This document shows positions 35,291 to 44,429 of a DNA stretch of 64,000 nt, piece after piece; the first letter of the stretch is position 1; each line of letters opens with the position of its first letter. Source of the DNA: Paucibacter sp. B2R-40 (lineage in GTDB: Bacteria > Pseudomonadota > Gammaproteobacteria > Burkholderiales > Burkholderiaceae_C). The notes under the pieces were generated by a model. The model was not told the origin of the DNA and did no database searches. It saw only the letters and a list, made by a program, of their open reading frames with translations. The stretch spans positions 1-64,000 of the forward strand of contig NZ_JAJIRP010000007.1 in NCBI RefSeq assembly GCF_025717555.1, written 5' to 3'. Position numbers and translations under genes: made by a program.

Positions 35291-35339
35291 GTACAGGCCC
35301 CGGCTAGGGTGATAGCTCGGGGTCTTTTTGGGAGTTGGC

Positions 35340-36695
35340 GTGAATTGGCTGGTGCCTCGTTTTGTTTTGGCCGCTCTGGTGGCGGTTACCGGAGTGTTGT
35401 TCGGTCATTGGATGGGGCATTTGCTGCCTTGGCCCTTTTTGGGCGAAGCGCTGAGTGCCGTGAGCGCCGTCGCGGCATTGGTGTTTCTGGATGCGGTGCG
35501 CGGCCATCGTTTGTTGAAATGGCTGCGCGGCTCGCAGCTTGACGATGCCCCCCGTGACAGCGGCATTTGGGGTGAACTGGGCTACCGGATCGAGCGGGCA
35601 GTGCGTGAGCGCGACAAGGTCATTGCAGCCGAGCGGCTACAGTTGCAGCAGTTTTTGTCGGCCATTGATGCCTCGCCCAACGGCGTCCTGATGTTGGATG
35701 CGCAGGATCATATTCATTGGTGCAACCGCGTCGCAGCCGATCATTTTTCGCTCGATCCGGTGCGAGATTTACGCCAGCGCGTCACCAATTTGTTGCGATC
35801 CCCAGCCTTTGTTTCCTTTCTCAATACCGAAAGCTATGAAACGCCGCTGATCCTCAATAACGTGCGTGGCTTCAGTACCTTGTCAGTCATCGTCAAGCGT
35901 TATGGTGATGGCATGAAGCTGGTGCTGTCGCAAGACATCACCGAACGCGAGCGCTCGGATTCGATGCGCAGAGATTTCGTCGCCAATGTCTCGCATGAAA
36001 TTCGAACGCCCCTGACCGTACTGTCCGGTTTCATTGAAACCATGGTGTCTTTGCCCTTGACGGTGGCTGAACGCACGCGTGTACTGACGCTGATGGGGCA
36101 GCAGACCGACCGCATGCAGGGTTTGGTGAGTGACTTGCTGACCTTGGCGCAGTTGGAAGGCAGCCCGCGGCCGACTGCAGATCGCTGGGTCGGTCTGGAT
36201 GCCTTGCTGGCGCGAATCAGTTCCGACGCGCTGGCTCTGTCCAATGACCGCCATCACTTGAAGATTCAAGTCGACACTCAAATAGAGCTGGCCGGTGTGG
36301 AGTCGGAGTTGCTCAGCGCGGCGGCAAATTTAGTCAATAACGCCGTGCGCTACACGCCGGTCGGGGGCGAGATTGAGGTGTCCTGGCGCCAGCTTGGCGA
36401 CGGCTCGGGCGAGCTTTGCGTCAGTGATACCGGTTTGGGTATCGCGCGTGAACACCTGCCGCGACTGACCGAACGTTTCTACCGGGTCGACGGTAGCCGT
36501 TCGCGTGAAACGGGTGGCACCGGTTTAGGCTTGTCCATCGTCAAGCACGTGATGCACCGGCATGGCGGTGAGTTGCAAATCGAAAGCGAGCCGGGGCGCG
36601 GCTCCAAGTTCAGGCTCGCATGGCCGGCCGTGCGCGTGCGACATGTGGGTGAGCCGGCGCTGGGGGTGGAGGCAGCTAACGCCCCGGCCCATTGA
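35340..36695 (+). CDS. phoR: Phosphate regulon sensor histidine kinase PhoR
   Basis: 451 residues. Two membrane helices at 8-55, a PAS domain ('FLSAIDASPNGVLMLDAQDHIHW'), HisKA with H219 in 'FVANVSHEIRTPLTVL', and an HATPase ('NLVNNAVRYTPVGGEI', 'DTGLGIA', 'GGTGLGLSIVKH'). Start is GTG at 35340 with GGGAG upstream; a TTG four codons earlier is less likely. Last gene of the phosphate unit, convergent with the membrane glycosyltransferase (17 bp). Confidence 0.94.
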   Translation: MNWLVPRFVLAALVAVTGVLFGHWMGHLLPWPFLGEALSAVSAVAALVFLDAVRGHRLLKWLRGSQLDDAPRDSGIWGELGYRIERAVRERDKVIAAERLQLQQFLSAIDASPNGVLMLDAQDHIHWCNRVAADHFSLDPVRDLRQRVTNLLRSPAFVSFLNTESYETPLILNNVRGFSTLSVIVKRYGDGMKLVLSQDITERERSDSMRRDFVANVSHEIRTPLTVLSGFIETMVSLPLTVAERTRVLTLMGQQTDRMQGLVSDLLTLAQLEGSPRPTADRWVGLDALLARISSDALALSNDRHHLKIQVDTQIELAGVESELLSAAANLVNNAVRYTPVGGEIEVSWRQLGDGSGELCVSDTGLGIAREHLPRLTERFYRVDGSRSRETGGTGLGLSIVKHVMHRHGGELQIESEPGRGSKFRLAWPAVRVRHVGEPALGVEAANAPAH

Positions 36696-36712
36696 TTGGC
36701 GCGCAGCTCTAA

Positions 36713-38392
36713 CTAACGCCGCACTAGAACGGCAAAACCAGTTGCACGGTCCGTTGGGCGCCGGACGAAAGCAATCTTTCGCCAGGCTTCAGGTATCGAG
36801 GCTTGGCTGGACTGCAGCGCGTAGCTGCACCGGGTGTTCATCAGTGAGTGGGCGCCGTCAACCCGCCAATTCCCTTGAAACTCCAATGCCGCCGAAGTCG
36901 CGAGCCCTTGCTCGGGCGTGGCGATACAGTCCACGTCCGCAGCAATAACCTTGCGCAGCTGATCCACCAAGGGGCGGTTGCTGCGTGCGTAGTCGAGTGG
37001 CGGTAACAGCAAAGTCATGGCCAATAGCCAGCCCAGGGCAACGCCGCCGGCCGGCAAGACCAGGCTCTTCCAGAGCGCATGTTGATGTCTGGCGGTGCGC
37101 CAGCGCACCAGTGCCAACCAGGCCAACGTGGCTAGCACAGCAAAGAAGAGCGCCAAGGCATTGAAGCGGGGCTCGAATCCTGTTGCAAGCCGGCGCAAAT
37201 TGGCCAACGGCACGGCCGGCCAGCCCAAGTGCATGGAGCTGTAATAGACCCAAAAGAACAAGGCGCTGGCACTGAAGAAGAAGACCGAAAACCAATCCAT
37301 GGCCGCCGCGAAACCCCGCTGCAATGTCGGCAAGGCAAAGGCCGCCAGCAAAGCCAAGGCGGGAAGTGCCAAGAGCAGCGCGCGGTCCGAGCCGCCCATC
37401 AAGACGCTGGTGATGATGGGGGTCATGGCGCACACCAGCGGCAAAAGAATATGCCGGCGCTGCCAATGGCTGCGCCAGCGCCAAACCGTCCAAGCCGCCA
37501 GCGGCCCAGCCGGCCATGTGAACCAGGCCAACAGGTTCAACATGCGCAGACTCAGCTCTGCGGGCGCGGCGGTATTGATGCGCCAAGCCCAGGCATTGAA
37601 CTCCCAGGCGCTCAAGGTGGCCAGCAAACCCGCCAGCAGCAACCATTTCACCAGCGCACGCGCAGGCGCATAGCGCGAGCGATTGCACAGCCAGGCGCCG
37701 ATAGCGGCCAACACCATGGCGACGATCGGCGCGCCGCTGGCCGCCAAGACCGGCAGCGACACCAGTGCAGCCCAGCGCGCTTTCTCTGGGCGAAACGGCG
37801 CGGCGGCCAGTCCATACAAAAATAGGGACGAAGCCAGTAATTGCAGCAGCTCCGGTGTGGTCTCATGGCCGAGTTGCAACAGGCCCAGCGTGGCCATCAA
37901 GGCGAGTAGGGCACCGTCGGCCAAGGCGCGCGCATAGTCAACCGACTGCGCCTCGCCGCCAAAGGCGAAGGCCACTGGCTGAGCCGCTTCGGTGCAAGCA
38001 AGATGAAAACAGCTATACCAAACCAGCATCAAGGTCAGCATCAAGATGATGGCGAAGGGCAGGCGAGCCGCAAAAGCTGCGTCTGCGAATGGCAAGGCCT
38101 TGATCGCAAGCGCGCCTATCCAGTAGGGCAGGGGGCCGCCTTCAGCGGGCACGCCCCCAATGGCCGGCTGCCACCAAGGCGCATGTCCTTGGGCAATGCT
38201 GGCCATAAAGCCAAAGGAGCTGAGATCGGCTTGTCGCCAAGGGTCGCGGCCAAACAGGCCCGGCAAGATGTAGGCAGCGCACAGCAGCAGCAGGGCAAAT
38301 CTGGGCAGGCGCTGGGCGCCACGCATGGCAACAACGGCAGGGGTAGGTAAATTCACGCAGCTTTTGTGGGTTCTGGTCCAGAGCGACATCAT
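36713..38392 (-). CDS. ArnT-like/GT39-type membrane glycosyltransferase
   Basis: 559 residues, about eleven membrane helices. The first periplasmic loop has 'GRDPWRQADLSSFGFMASIAQG' and 'GGVPAEGGPLPYWIGALAIK', the acidic loop and EGPL-like sequence of PMT/ArnT-type enzymes that use polyprenyl-phosphate sugars. A soluble-looking C-terminal end ('ADVDCIATPEQGLATSAALEF') follows the last helix. Acceptor and sugar unknown. Start may be as late as 'MRGAQRLPRF' (codon 23). Convergent with phoR. Confidence 0.75.
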   Translation of the reverse strand: MMSLWTRTHKSCVNLPTPAVVAMRGAQRLPRFALLLLCAAYILPGLFGRDPWRQADLSSFGFMASIAQGHAPWWQPAIGGVPAEGGPLPYWIGALAIKALPFADAAFAARLPFAIILMLTLMLVWYSCFHLACTEAAQPVAFAFGGEAQSVDYARALADGALLALMATLGLLQLGHETTPELLQLLASSLFLYGLAAAPFRPEKARWAALVSLPVLAASGAPIVAMVLAAIGAWLCNRSRYAPARALVKWLLLAGLLATLSAWEFNAWAWRINTAAPAELSLRMLNLLAWFTWPAGPLAAWTVWRWRSHWQRRHILLPLVCAMTPIITSVLMGGSDRALLLALPALALLAAFALPTLQRGFAAAMDWFSVFFFSASALFFWVYYSSMHLGWPAVPLANLRRLATGFEPRFNALALFFAVLATLAWLALVRWRTARHQHALWKSLVLPAGGVALGWLLAMTLLLPPLDYARSNRPLVDQLRKVIAADVDCIATPEQGLATSAALEFQGNWRVDGAHSLMNTRCSYALQSSQASIPEAWRKIAFVRRPTDRATGFAVLVRR

Positions 38393-38450
38393 GCCGCATC
38401 GCTGCGGCTTTTCGCATCCAAGCTGGCCCGGGAGCGCAAGATCAGAGGCG

Positions 38451-38477
38451 AAAAAAAAGGCAGCCTAAGCTGCCTTT
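38451..38477 (-). terminator. Terminator of rpmE2
   Basis: GGCAGC (38459-38464) pairs with GCTGCC (38469-38474); on the minus strand eight T residues follow. It lies just after the rpmE2 stop. Confidence 0.88.
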
Positions 38478-38497
38478 CATCTTCAGCCTGGAAAGGC

Positions 38498-38755
38498 TTA
38501 CTTCTTGGCGAAGCCCGCGAACTTGTTGCGGAACTTCTCAACGCGGCCGCCCAGCGAGTCAATGCTCTTTTGGGTGCCCGTGTAGAACGGGTGAGTTTCG
38601 CTGGTGGTTTCCAACTTGATCAGCGGCAATTCGCGGCCATCTTCCAACTTGATGGACTCTTTGCTGCCCATGGTTGAACGTGTAACGAACTTGAAGCCGT
38701 TGGACTGATCCACGAAGCAAACTTCGCGGTAGTTAGGGTGAATGCCGTCTTTCAT
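38498..38755 (-). CDS. rpmE2: 50S ribosomal protein L31 type B
   Basis: 85 residues: '[16 protein letters not shown]', '[19 protein letters not shown]', '[18 protein letters not shown]' and '[12 protein letters not shown]'. It lacks the CxxC zinc ligands of L31 type A, as expected for the zinc-free form that can replace it. Downstream of rho on the same strand with its own terminator. Confidence 0.97.
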   Translation of the reverse strand: MKDGIHPNYREVCFVDQSNGFKFVTRSTMGSKESIKLEDGRELPLIKLETTSETHPFYTGTQKSIDSLGGRVEKFRNKFAGFAKK

Positions 38756-38938
38756 GATGAACCTCTCGCTCTAATGCGAATTCTCGTTGCGCTGACGTAT
38801 CTACAGCCTCACCACACCATGTGGCGCACTTTTCGACAGCGGCAAAACGCGGAGTATAGCCTGAATTTGAGCGCCTCAGCAAGCAAGGCGCTCGGGTGGT
38901 GCCGCTGGCGGGCACCGTTGAATCCAACCACTTGCGAC

Positions 38939-40204
38939 TTAACCGCCTCGACGCATCATGTCGAAGAAGTCCAAGTTGTTCTTGGTGGATTTCATCTTGT
39001 CGAGCACGAACTCCATCGCCTCGATCTCGTCCATGTTGTAGAGCAGCTTGCGCAGGATCCAGCTCTTTTGCAAGATCTCTGGCTTGAGCAGCAGCTCTTC
39101 GCGGCGGGTGCCGGACTTGTTGATCAGAATCGAAGGGTAGACGCGCTTTTCGGCCATGCGGCGATCCAGATGGATTTCGCAATTGCCGGTGCCCTTGAAC
39201 TCTTCGTAGATCACCTCATCCATGCGGCTGCCGGTGTCAATCAGCGCCGTGCCGATGATGGTCAGCGAGCCGCCTTCTTCGACCTTGCGGGCCGCGCCAA
39301 AGAAGCGCTTGGGGCGCTGCAAGGCGTTGGCGTCCACGCCGCCCGTCAACACCTTGCCGGAAGACGGCAAGACGTTGTTGTAGGCGCGGGCCAGTCGAGT
39401 GATCGAGTCCAGCAGGATGATCACGTCCTTTTTGAGTTCGACCAGACGCTTGGCGCGCTCGATCACCATCTCGGCCACTTGTACATGGCGGGCGGCCGGC
39501 TCGTCGAAGGTGGAGCTGATCACTTCACCGCGCACGGTGCGGATCATTTCGGTCACTTCTTCCGGACGCTCGTCCACCAGCAACACGATCAGATGGGACT
39601 CGGGATGATTGGCCACCAGCGCATGCGCGATGCTCTTCATCATCTCGGTCTTGCCGGTCTTGGGCTGGGCGACGATCAGCGCGCGCTGACCTTTGCCGAT
39701 TGGGGCAATCAGGTCAATGATGCGGCCGGTGACGTTTTCTTCGCCCTTGAAGTTATCGCGCTCAAGCTTGAACTGCTCCCTGGGGAACAGGGGCGTCAAG
39801 TTCTCGAACATGATCTTGTGCTTGCTCTCCTCGGGCGTCAGTTCATTGACGCGGTCGACCTTGACCAAGGCAAAGTAGCGCTCGCCGTCTTTGGGCACGC
39901 GCACTTCGCCTTCGATCATGTCGCCGGTGTGGAGGTTGAAGCGGCGGATCTGGCTTGGGCTCAGGTAGATGTCATCGGTCGATGCCATATAGCTGTCGTC
40001 GATCGAGCGCAGAAAGCCGAAGCCGTCCGGCAGGACCTCCAAAACGCCGTCGCCGAACACTTGTTCGCCGCCTTTTGCGCGCTTTTTCATGATCGCAAAC
40101 ATCAACTCCTGCTTGCGCATGCGGGCGACGTTGTCGATCTCCAGCGCCTCGCCCATCTTGATGAGCTCGGAGACGTGAAGCGCTTTCAGTTCGGAAAGAT
40201 GCAT
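38939..40204 (-). CDS. rho: Transcription termination factor Rho
   Basis: 421 residues. N-terminal '[21 protein letters not shown]', cold-shock-like RNA domain ('[15 protein letters not shown]'), Walker A '[13 protein letters not shown]', Walker B '[17 protein letters not shown]', and '[22 protein letters not shown]'. RNA-dependent helicase. Canonical proteobacterial length and neighbours (trxA upstream, rpmE2 downstream). Confidence 0.98.
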   Translation of the reverse strand: MHLSELKALHVSELIKMGEALEIDNVARMRKQELMFAIMKKRAKGGEQVFGDGVLEVLPDGFGFLRSIDDSYMASTDDIYLSPSQIRRFNLHTGDMIEGEVRVPKDGERYFALVKVDRVNELTPEESKHKIMFENLTPLFPREQFKLERDNFKGEENVTGRIIDLIAPIGKGQRALIVAQPKTGKTEMMKSIAHALVANHPESHLIVLLVDERPEEVTEMIRTVRGEVISSTFDEPAARHVQVAEMVIERAKRLVELKKDVIILLDSITRLARAYNNVLPSSGKVLTGGVDANALQRPKRFFGAARKVEEGGSLTIIGTALIDTGSRMDEVIYEEFKGTGNCEIHLDRRMAEKRVYPSILINKSGTRREELLLKPEILQKSWILRKLLYNMDEIEAMEFVLDKMKSTKNNLDFFDMMRRGG

Positions 40205-40479
40205 GGGTGAGAACCCGGTAGGTCGTCAAAGGTCCTGCCAAGGACCGGGGACAGATACTGCGACAGCCAGTCGACCGCTGATGCGTGACGAGATCGCTGT
40301 GGCCACAGGTGTGGCAGGCGATGTCGCTGAACAGATAAGGATGCGGGAGCTTGGGCGCCGAGTCCACGCTTCAGAATCACCTCGGTGACATGAGCATGTT
40401 GGCAATTCGCTGCTGTTGCGGGCCGCTGAGGGTCGAAAAATCGGCTGAGTTGCGGCTCACAACAACAAGCTGAACAGGA
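40205..40479 (-). promoter_or_regulatory. rho leader region (275 bp)
   Basis: Untranslated stretch between trxA and rho. It holds a hairpin GGTCCT/AGGACC (40228-40243) close to the rho start, followed on the minus strand by TTTGACG, not a strong T-run. A 64-codon minus-strand frame (40186-40380) overlaps the rho start; it has no recognisable product and is not called. In E. coli the rho leader mediates autogenous termination, so similar control is plausible here. Confidence 0.5.
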
Positions 40480-40809
40480 TTATAGATTAGCGTCGAGGAA
40501 GGCTGTCAATTGAGCTTTGGACAATGCGCCAACTTTCGTGGCAGCCAGCTGACCGTCTTTGAAAAGCATCAGTGTCGGAATGCCACGAATGCCGAACTTG
40601 GCGGGCACGTCGCGGTTTTCGTCGACATTCATCTTGGTGACTTGAAGGCGGTCGCCATAGTCCTTGGAGACTTCATCCAGGATCGGGGCGATGGCCTTGC
40701 AAGGGCCGCACCATTCGGCCCAGTAATCGACCAGCACGGGCTTGCCGGCTTGGATCACGTCGACATCAAAAGATGCATCGGAAATATGTTTGATCAGTTC
40801 GCTGCTCAT
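40480..40809 (-). CDS. trxA: Thioredoxin 1
   Basis: 109 residues. The active site WCGPC is at 33-37, and '[16 protein letters not shown]' has the cis-proline region. Cytoplasmic dithiol reductant. Located upstream of rho on the same strand, the usual arrangement in proteobacteria. Confidence 0.98.
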   Translation of the reverse strand: MSSELIKHISDASFDVDVIQAGKPVLVDYWAEWCGPCKAIAPILDEVSKDYGDRLQVTKMNVDENRDVPAKFGIRGIPTLMLFKDGQLAATKVGALSKAQLTAFLDANL

Positions 40810-41013
40810 GAATTGTCCTTGGGCTAGCCGGTTTGTGTTGCCGACGTCGCACTTTCGTGGCTGGTATAGGTGCCACTTGATTTTGGCACAAAGCGGTGAG
40901 GCAATCGGATTGCTGGCCTTTCACGCTTGATTTTGAAATTGCTAAAGCGCGGACAGCAAATCTGTGCACCGAGTCAGCAAATTGCGGCTCTTTGTTAGAT
41001 TTCAAGAAAAACC

Positions 41014-41043
41014 TTGCGCGGCTCTCAAAAAGCAGGCTAGAAT
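41014..41043 (+). promoter_or_regulatory. Sigma-70 promoter of the tRNA-Pro cluster
   Basis: -35 TTGCGC (41014-41019) and -10 TAGAAT (41038-41043) spaced 18 bp, 12 bp before the first tRNA. Copies 2 and 3 have no such promoter in their spacers. Confidence 0.7.
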
Positions 41044-41055
41044 AGTCGTCTTAGT

Positions 41056-41132
41056 CGGGGCGTAGCGCAGCCTGGTAGCGCATCTGCTTTGGGAGCAGAG
41101 GGTCGTGAGTTCGAATCCCACCGCCCCGACCA
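41056..41132 (+). tRNA. tRNA-Pro (anticodon TGG), copy 1
   Basis: 77 nt with encoded CCA. Acceptor CGGGGCG pairs with CGCCCCG. The anticodon loop TTTGGGA between TCTGC and GCAGA gives TGG, reading CCA/CCG/CCN codons. T-loop GTTCGAATC present. Confidence 0.97.
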
Positions 41133-41171
41133 AGAATAAATTTGAAGTGCAAGGTTTGAGAAGTTTGAAAG

Positions 41172-41204
41172 ACCTGACGCAGTTTATTTTGCGGCAGGTT
41201 TTTT
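41172..41204 (+). terminator. Terminator in tRNA-Pro spacer 1
   Basis: ACCTG-CGCA (41172-41181) pairs with TGCG-CAGGT (41190-41199) around a small internal mismatch, followed by TTTTTT. It stands between copies 1 and 2. Confidence 0.75.
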
Positions 41205-41213
41205 AATCTCAGT

Positions 41214-41290
41214 CGGGGCGTAGCGCAGCCTGGTAGCGCATCTGCTTTGGGAGCAGAGGGTCGTGAGTTCGAATCCCACCGCCCCGACCA
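41214..41290 (+). tRNA. tRNA-Pro (anticodon TGG), copy 2
   Basis: Identical to copy 1. It lies 81 bp after it, downstream of a terminator-like hairpin and without its own recognisable promoter. Confidence 0.97.
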
Positions 41291-41329
41291 AGAATAAATT
41301 TGAAGTGCAAGGTTTGAGAAGTTTGAAAG

Positions 41330-41362
41330 ACCTGACGCAGTTTATTTTGCGGCAGGTTTTTT
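41330..41362 (+). terminator. Terminator in tRNA-Pro spacer 2
   Basis: Exact copy of the spacer 1 hairpin and T-run, 158 bp downstream. Confidence 0.75.
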
Positions 41363-41371
41363 AATCTCAGT

Positions 41372-41448
41372 CGGGGCGTAGCGCAGCCTGGTAGCGCATC
41401 TGCTTTGGGAGCAGAGGGTCGTGAGTTCGAATCCCACCGCCCCGACCA
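41372..41448 (+). tRNA. tRNA-Pro (anticodon TGG), copy 3
   Basis: Identical to copies 1 and 2. It is followed by a different terminator than the one in the spacers. Confidence 0.97.
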
Positions 41449-41462
41449 AAAACATATTGAAT

Positions 41463-41498
41463 AACCCGTTGTGAGCTTCGCTTGCAGCGGGTTTTTTC
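41463..41498 (+). terminator. Terminator after tRNA-Pro cluster
   Basis: AACCCGTTG (41463-41471) pairs with CAGCGGGTT (41485-41493) with one G-T pair, followed by a T-run. It ends the tRNA transcript before the OPT transporter gene. Confidence 0.85.
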
Positions 41499-41632
41499 AT
41501 TTCAGAAACGAATTTTTTTCGCGTTCTCGACCTGCTTGGGCCCTGGGTATCCTCGGCTTACTCTGGGCAATCAGTGCAGACAAAATCCGCAGCTCTGGGC
41601 AAGACCCCGCCCGCAACCATTTCTCTTCCCTC

Positions 41633-43618
41633 ATGGCTATTCAACAACTGACCGACGAGCAGATACGCACCTGGACCCGGGCGCAAAAAGACGAATGGTG
41701 GTTTACAAACGTCTACCGAGGCAGCATGCCGCAGCTGACCCTGCGCGCGGCTTTGACCGGCTTTCTGCTCGGGGCCGTGCTGGCCGCGACCTCGCTCTAT
41801 ATTGGCGGCAAAACCGGTATCGGCATTGGCGTCGGGCTGACTTCGGTAATCCTGTCCTTTGCGCTGTTTCGGGCGCTGCATGCCGCAGGCCTGGCCGAGG
41901 ATTACACGATTCTAGAGAACAACTGCACCCAGTCCATCGCCACGGCGGCCGGCTATGTAGTCGCACCTCTGTATTCCAGCTTGGCCGCCTATATGTTGAT
42001 CACCGGCCGCATCATCCCCTGGTGGCAGATGATGATCTGGATGGTGGTGATCTCCGTTCTCGGCGTTTTGGTGGCCTTCCCGATGAAGCGGCGTTTCATC
42101 AACGAGGAGCAGTTGCCGTTCCCGGAAGGCCGGGCCAGCGGTGTGGTGCTTGATTCGCTTTACACCGGCGACGCTGCTGAAGGTGTCTATAAGGCCCGCT
42201 TGCTGGGCTTGGTTGCCGGCGGCACGGCGCTCTACCAGGCCATCGTCAGCGACGGTTGGATGAAGCTCTTGCAGTTCAAAATTCTGCGCGTGGACCAATG
42301 GGCCGGCATGTCCGAGCCATGGCATCTGCATGAGCGACTCGATACCTACTATTACCAAGCCGCAGCCAAGATGGACTTGTGGATGCCCAAGATCATGGGC
42401 GTCGACTTCCGCATGCTGGGGCTTCGTTTCACGCTGGACGCTGCGATGTTGGGTGTCGGCGGTTTGATGGGTATCGCGGTGGCCAGCAGTTGCATGCTGG
42501 GCTCCTTCATCAACTTCGTGGTCTTGGCACCTATCATGATCAACGCCGGCGAGATCGTGCAGCGTATTTCACCCACCGGTGCGGTGGTGGCAATTTCTCG
42601 CGCCGAGATCGTCAATCAATGGTCACTCTGGTGGGGTGTGACGATGATGGTGACTGGCTCCATCGTCAGCTTGCTGGCCAAGCCTGAACTCTTCATGAGT
42701 ATGTTCAAGAAGAAGGACAAGGCAGTTGCCGCCGCGCAGGGGCCTGATGTGCTGGCTGGCATTGAAGTGCCGCTGTGGATTTCCTATGTCGGCGTGCCTA
42801 TCTTCGGTTTCCTGGGTGCCTGGGTCACCCATGTGTTCTTTGGCGTGCCAATGTTCTTGGCGCTGGTCTCATTGCCCTTGATCTTTGTGCTGACCATCAT
42901 TTGCACCAACGCGATGGCCCTGACTTCTTGGACGCCCACCGGCGCGCTGTCCAAGATCACCCAGTTCACCATGGGTGCAATCGACCGCAGCAACCCAGCC
43001 AGCAATCTGTTGCCGGCCGGCATGACGTCCGAGATTGCCTCCAATGCCGCCAACCTGCTGTCGGACATCAAGCCCGGCTATATGTTGGGCGGCAAGCCCC
43101 GTCATCAAGCGATCGGCCATGTGATCGGCATCTTGGCCGGCGTGATGGCCTGCGTGCCGCTGTACTTCTTGCTGTTCTTGCCGGCCGACGCGAACGGCGT
43201 CAGGTCGGCCGCGACCTTGGTCTCCGAGCAGTTTGCAATGCCGGGCGCATTGCAGTGGAAGGGCGTGGCCGAGTTGATCGCCAAAGGCGTGCAGGGCCTT
43301 CCGGCGTCGGCCTTGGTGGCGATGTTTGTCGCCTTCGTTAGTGCGGTGGCGATTGAGATCATGCGCATCGTCACCAAGGGTCGCTTCCCACTCTCCTCGG
43401 TCTCGATCGGCTTGGGCGTGGTGCTGCCGCCGGAATCGGTCTTTGCGATGTGGTTAGGCGCCTTGCTGTTCTGGTACATGGGCCGCAAGCACAAGGCCCC
43501 TGGCACACCCGGCTACCGCCTTTGGGTCGATGGCTGTGAGCCTATTTGCGCCGGTCTGATTTCGGGCGCAGCCCTGATGGGCATTGGCAATGCGATCGTC
43601 AATGTGTTGCTGAACTGA
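41633..43618 (+). CDS. OPT family oligopeptide transporter
   Basis: 661 residues with many membrane helices (about 14-16), inner membrane. The N-terminus 'WWFTNVYRGSMPQLTLRAALTGFLLGAVLAATSLYIGGKTG' and 'ILENNCTQSIATAAGYV' are characteristic of bacterial OPT proteins. These import peptides or metal-chelate compounds; the substrate cannot be told from sequence. The frame is open to 41471, but the ATG at 41633 is where family-like sequence begins; the upstream part lies in the tRNA terminator. Confidence 0.9.
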   Translation: MAIQQLTDEQIRTWTRAQKDEWWFTNVYRGSMPQLTLRAALTGFLLGAVLAATSLYIGGKTGIGIGVGLTSVILSFALFRALHAAGLAEDYTILENNCTQSIATAAGYVVAPLYSSLAAYMLITGRIIPWWQMMIWMVVISVLGVLVAFPMKRRFINEEQLPFPEGRASGVVLDSLYTGDAAEGVYKARLLGLVAGGTALYQAIVSDGWMKLLQFKILRVDQWAGMSEPWHLHERLDTYYYQAAAKMDLWMPKIMGVDFRMLGLRFTLDAAMLGVGGLMGIAVASSCMLGSFINFVVLAPIMINAGEIVQRISPTGAVVAISRAEIVNQWSLWWGVTMMVTGSIVSLLAKPELFMSMFKKKDKAVAAAQGPDVLAGIEVPLWISYVGVPIFGFLGAWVTHVFFGVPMFLALVSLPLIFVLTIICTNAMALTSWTPTGALSKITQFTMGAIDRSNPASNLLPAGMTSEIASNAANLLSDIKPGYMLGGKPRHQAIGHVIGILAGVMACVPLYFLLFLPADANGVRSAATLVSEQFAMPGALQWKGVAELIAKGVQGLPASALVAMFVAFVSAVAIEIMRIVTKGRFPLSSVSIGLGVVLPPESVFAMWLGALLFWYMGRKHKAPGTPGYRLWVDGCEPICAGLISGAALMGIGNAIVNVLLN

Positions 43619-43711
43619 GGCTTTGTTCTTGGCCTTGGATGAGCTCGGCGCCACTTTGCGCGCCGGCTCATGTCACAATCGCGGCCCCATTGAGCTGCAA
43701 ACAGTTCATTT

Positions 43712-43788
43712 CCGACCATAGCTCAACCGGATAGAGCACCCGCCTTCTAAGCGGGCGGTTGCAGGTTCGATTCCTGCTGGTCGGACCA
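43712..43788 (+). tRNA. tRNA-Arg (anticodon TCT)
   Basis: 77 nt with encoded CCA. Acceptor CCGACCA pairs with TGGTCGG. The anticodon loop CTTCTAA between CCCGC and GCGGG gives TCT, reading AGA/AGG. Downstream of the OPT gene on the same strand. Confidence 0.97.
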
Positions 43789-43820
43789 TTGGGCCCCATC
43801 TTTGCCACATAGTGTTGCCA

Positions 43821-44402
43821 ATGCGAGTCTGTGCTCGACTTCTTGCGCTTTGCGTCTGTGCGACATTGATCGCGACTGTGTCTGCGGTGCCCGCTCAGCC
43901 TCAGCCTCAAGCAAATTCGTCTTGCTTGATCGTGTTTGGCCACGGTCGAAATTTTGAGCCAGGTCAGGATGATCAGAACGAAGCCTGGGACAGGCTCAAT
44001 CTGCAATTCAATCAACAGGTCTTGCTAAGCCTTGAGTTGGCCGGTCGGCGCGGCTTCTCGATGGTGTTGAAGTCTGCCGCGACGGACTTGCCGCGCAATC
44101 TGGGTTTGCTTTTGGCCGAGGCCGCAGTGCGTGGCTGCAGCCAAGTGCTTGAGACCACCTTGTTCGGCGATGAACAAACGCAAACCCTGAAAGCTCGGCT
44201 GCGCTTGTATCCCGTGTTAGGGGCCAAAGGTCCGCGAGTGGCAGGGGCTGACTTGCGCATTGGTGAGCCGCTGTATACCAATGAGCGTGACTTCGAATTC
44301 ACACGGCGTGTGCTGGAAAGGCTCAATCCCGCTGCGTTGGGTCAAGCGATGGCAGACGAATCCATCTCGCAGTTGATGCCGGGCGGTATCGTCGCTCCAT
44401 AA
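43821..44402 (+). CDS. Hypothetical secreted protein
   Basis: 193 residues. Signal peptide at about 1-25 ('LLALCVCATLIATVSAVPA'). The mature part has 'CLIVFGHGRNFEPGQDDQNEAWDRLNLQFNQQVLLSLE' and 'AAVRGCSQVLETTLFGDEQTQTLKARLRLYPV', a mixed alpha/beta pattern with one cysteine pair. No family recognised. ATG at 43821 chosen; the GTG three codons earlier is less likely. It sits 32 bp after tRNA-Arg. Confidence 0.6.
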   Translation: MRVCARLLALCVCATLIATVSAVPAQPQPQANSSCLIVFGHGRNFEPGQDDQNEAWDRLNLQFNQQVLLSLELAGRRGFSMVLKSAATDLPRNLGLLLAEAAVRGCSQVLETTLFGDEQTQTLKARLRLYPVLGAKGPRVAGADLRIGEPLYTNERDFEFTRRVLERLNPAALGQAMADESISQLMPGGIVAP

Positions 44403-44429
44403 AAAGGCCGACAAATCAGCGCCGCCTTA

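Larger units (their letters stand above)
41053..41448 (+). repeat. 158-bp tandem repeat carrying tRNA-Pro
   Basis: Three tRNA genes and the two spacers between them repeat with an exact 158-bp period; the two spacers and the three tRNAs are identical by eye. The sequence diverges right after copy 3. Identity at non-coding spacer positions indicates recent amplification or gene conversion. Confidence 0.95.

Noticed and set aside
38738-40210. 490-codon plus-strand frame
   Set aside because: It is antisense to rho, one of the best supported genes here.
41053-41448. Regular repeats as a CRISPR array
   Set aside because: The repeated unit is a tRNA gene plus identical spacers; CRISPR arrays have differing spacers.
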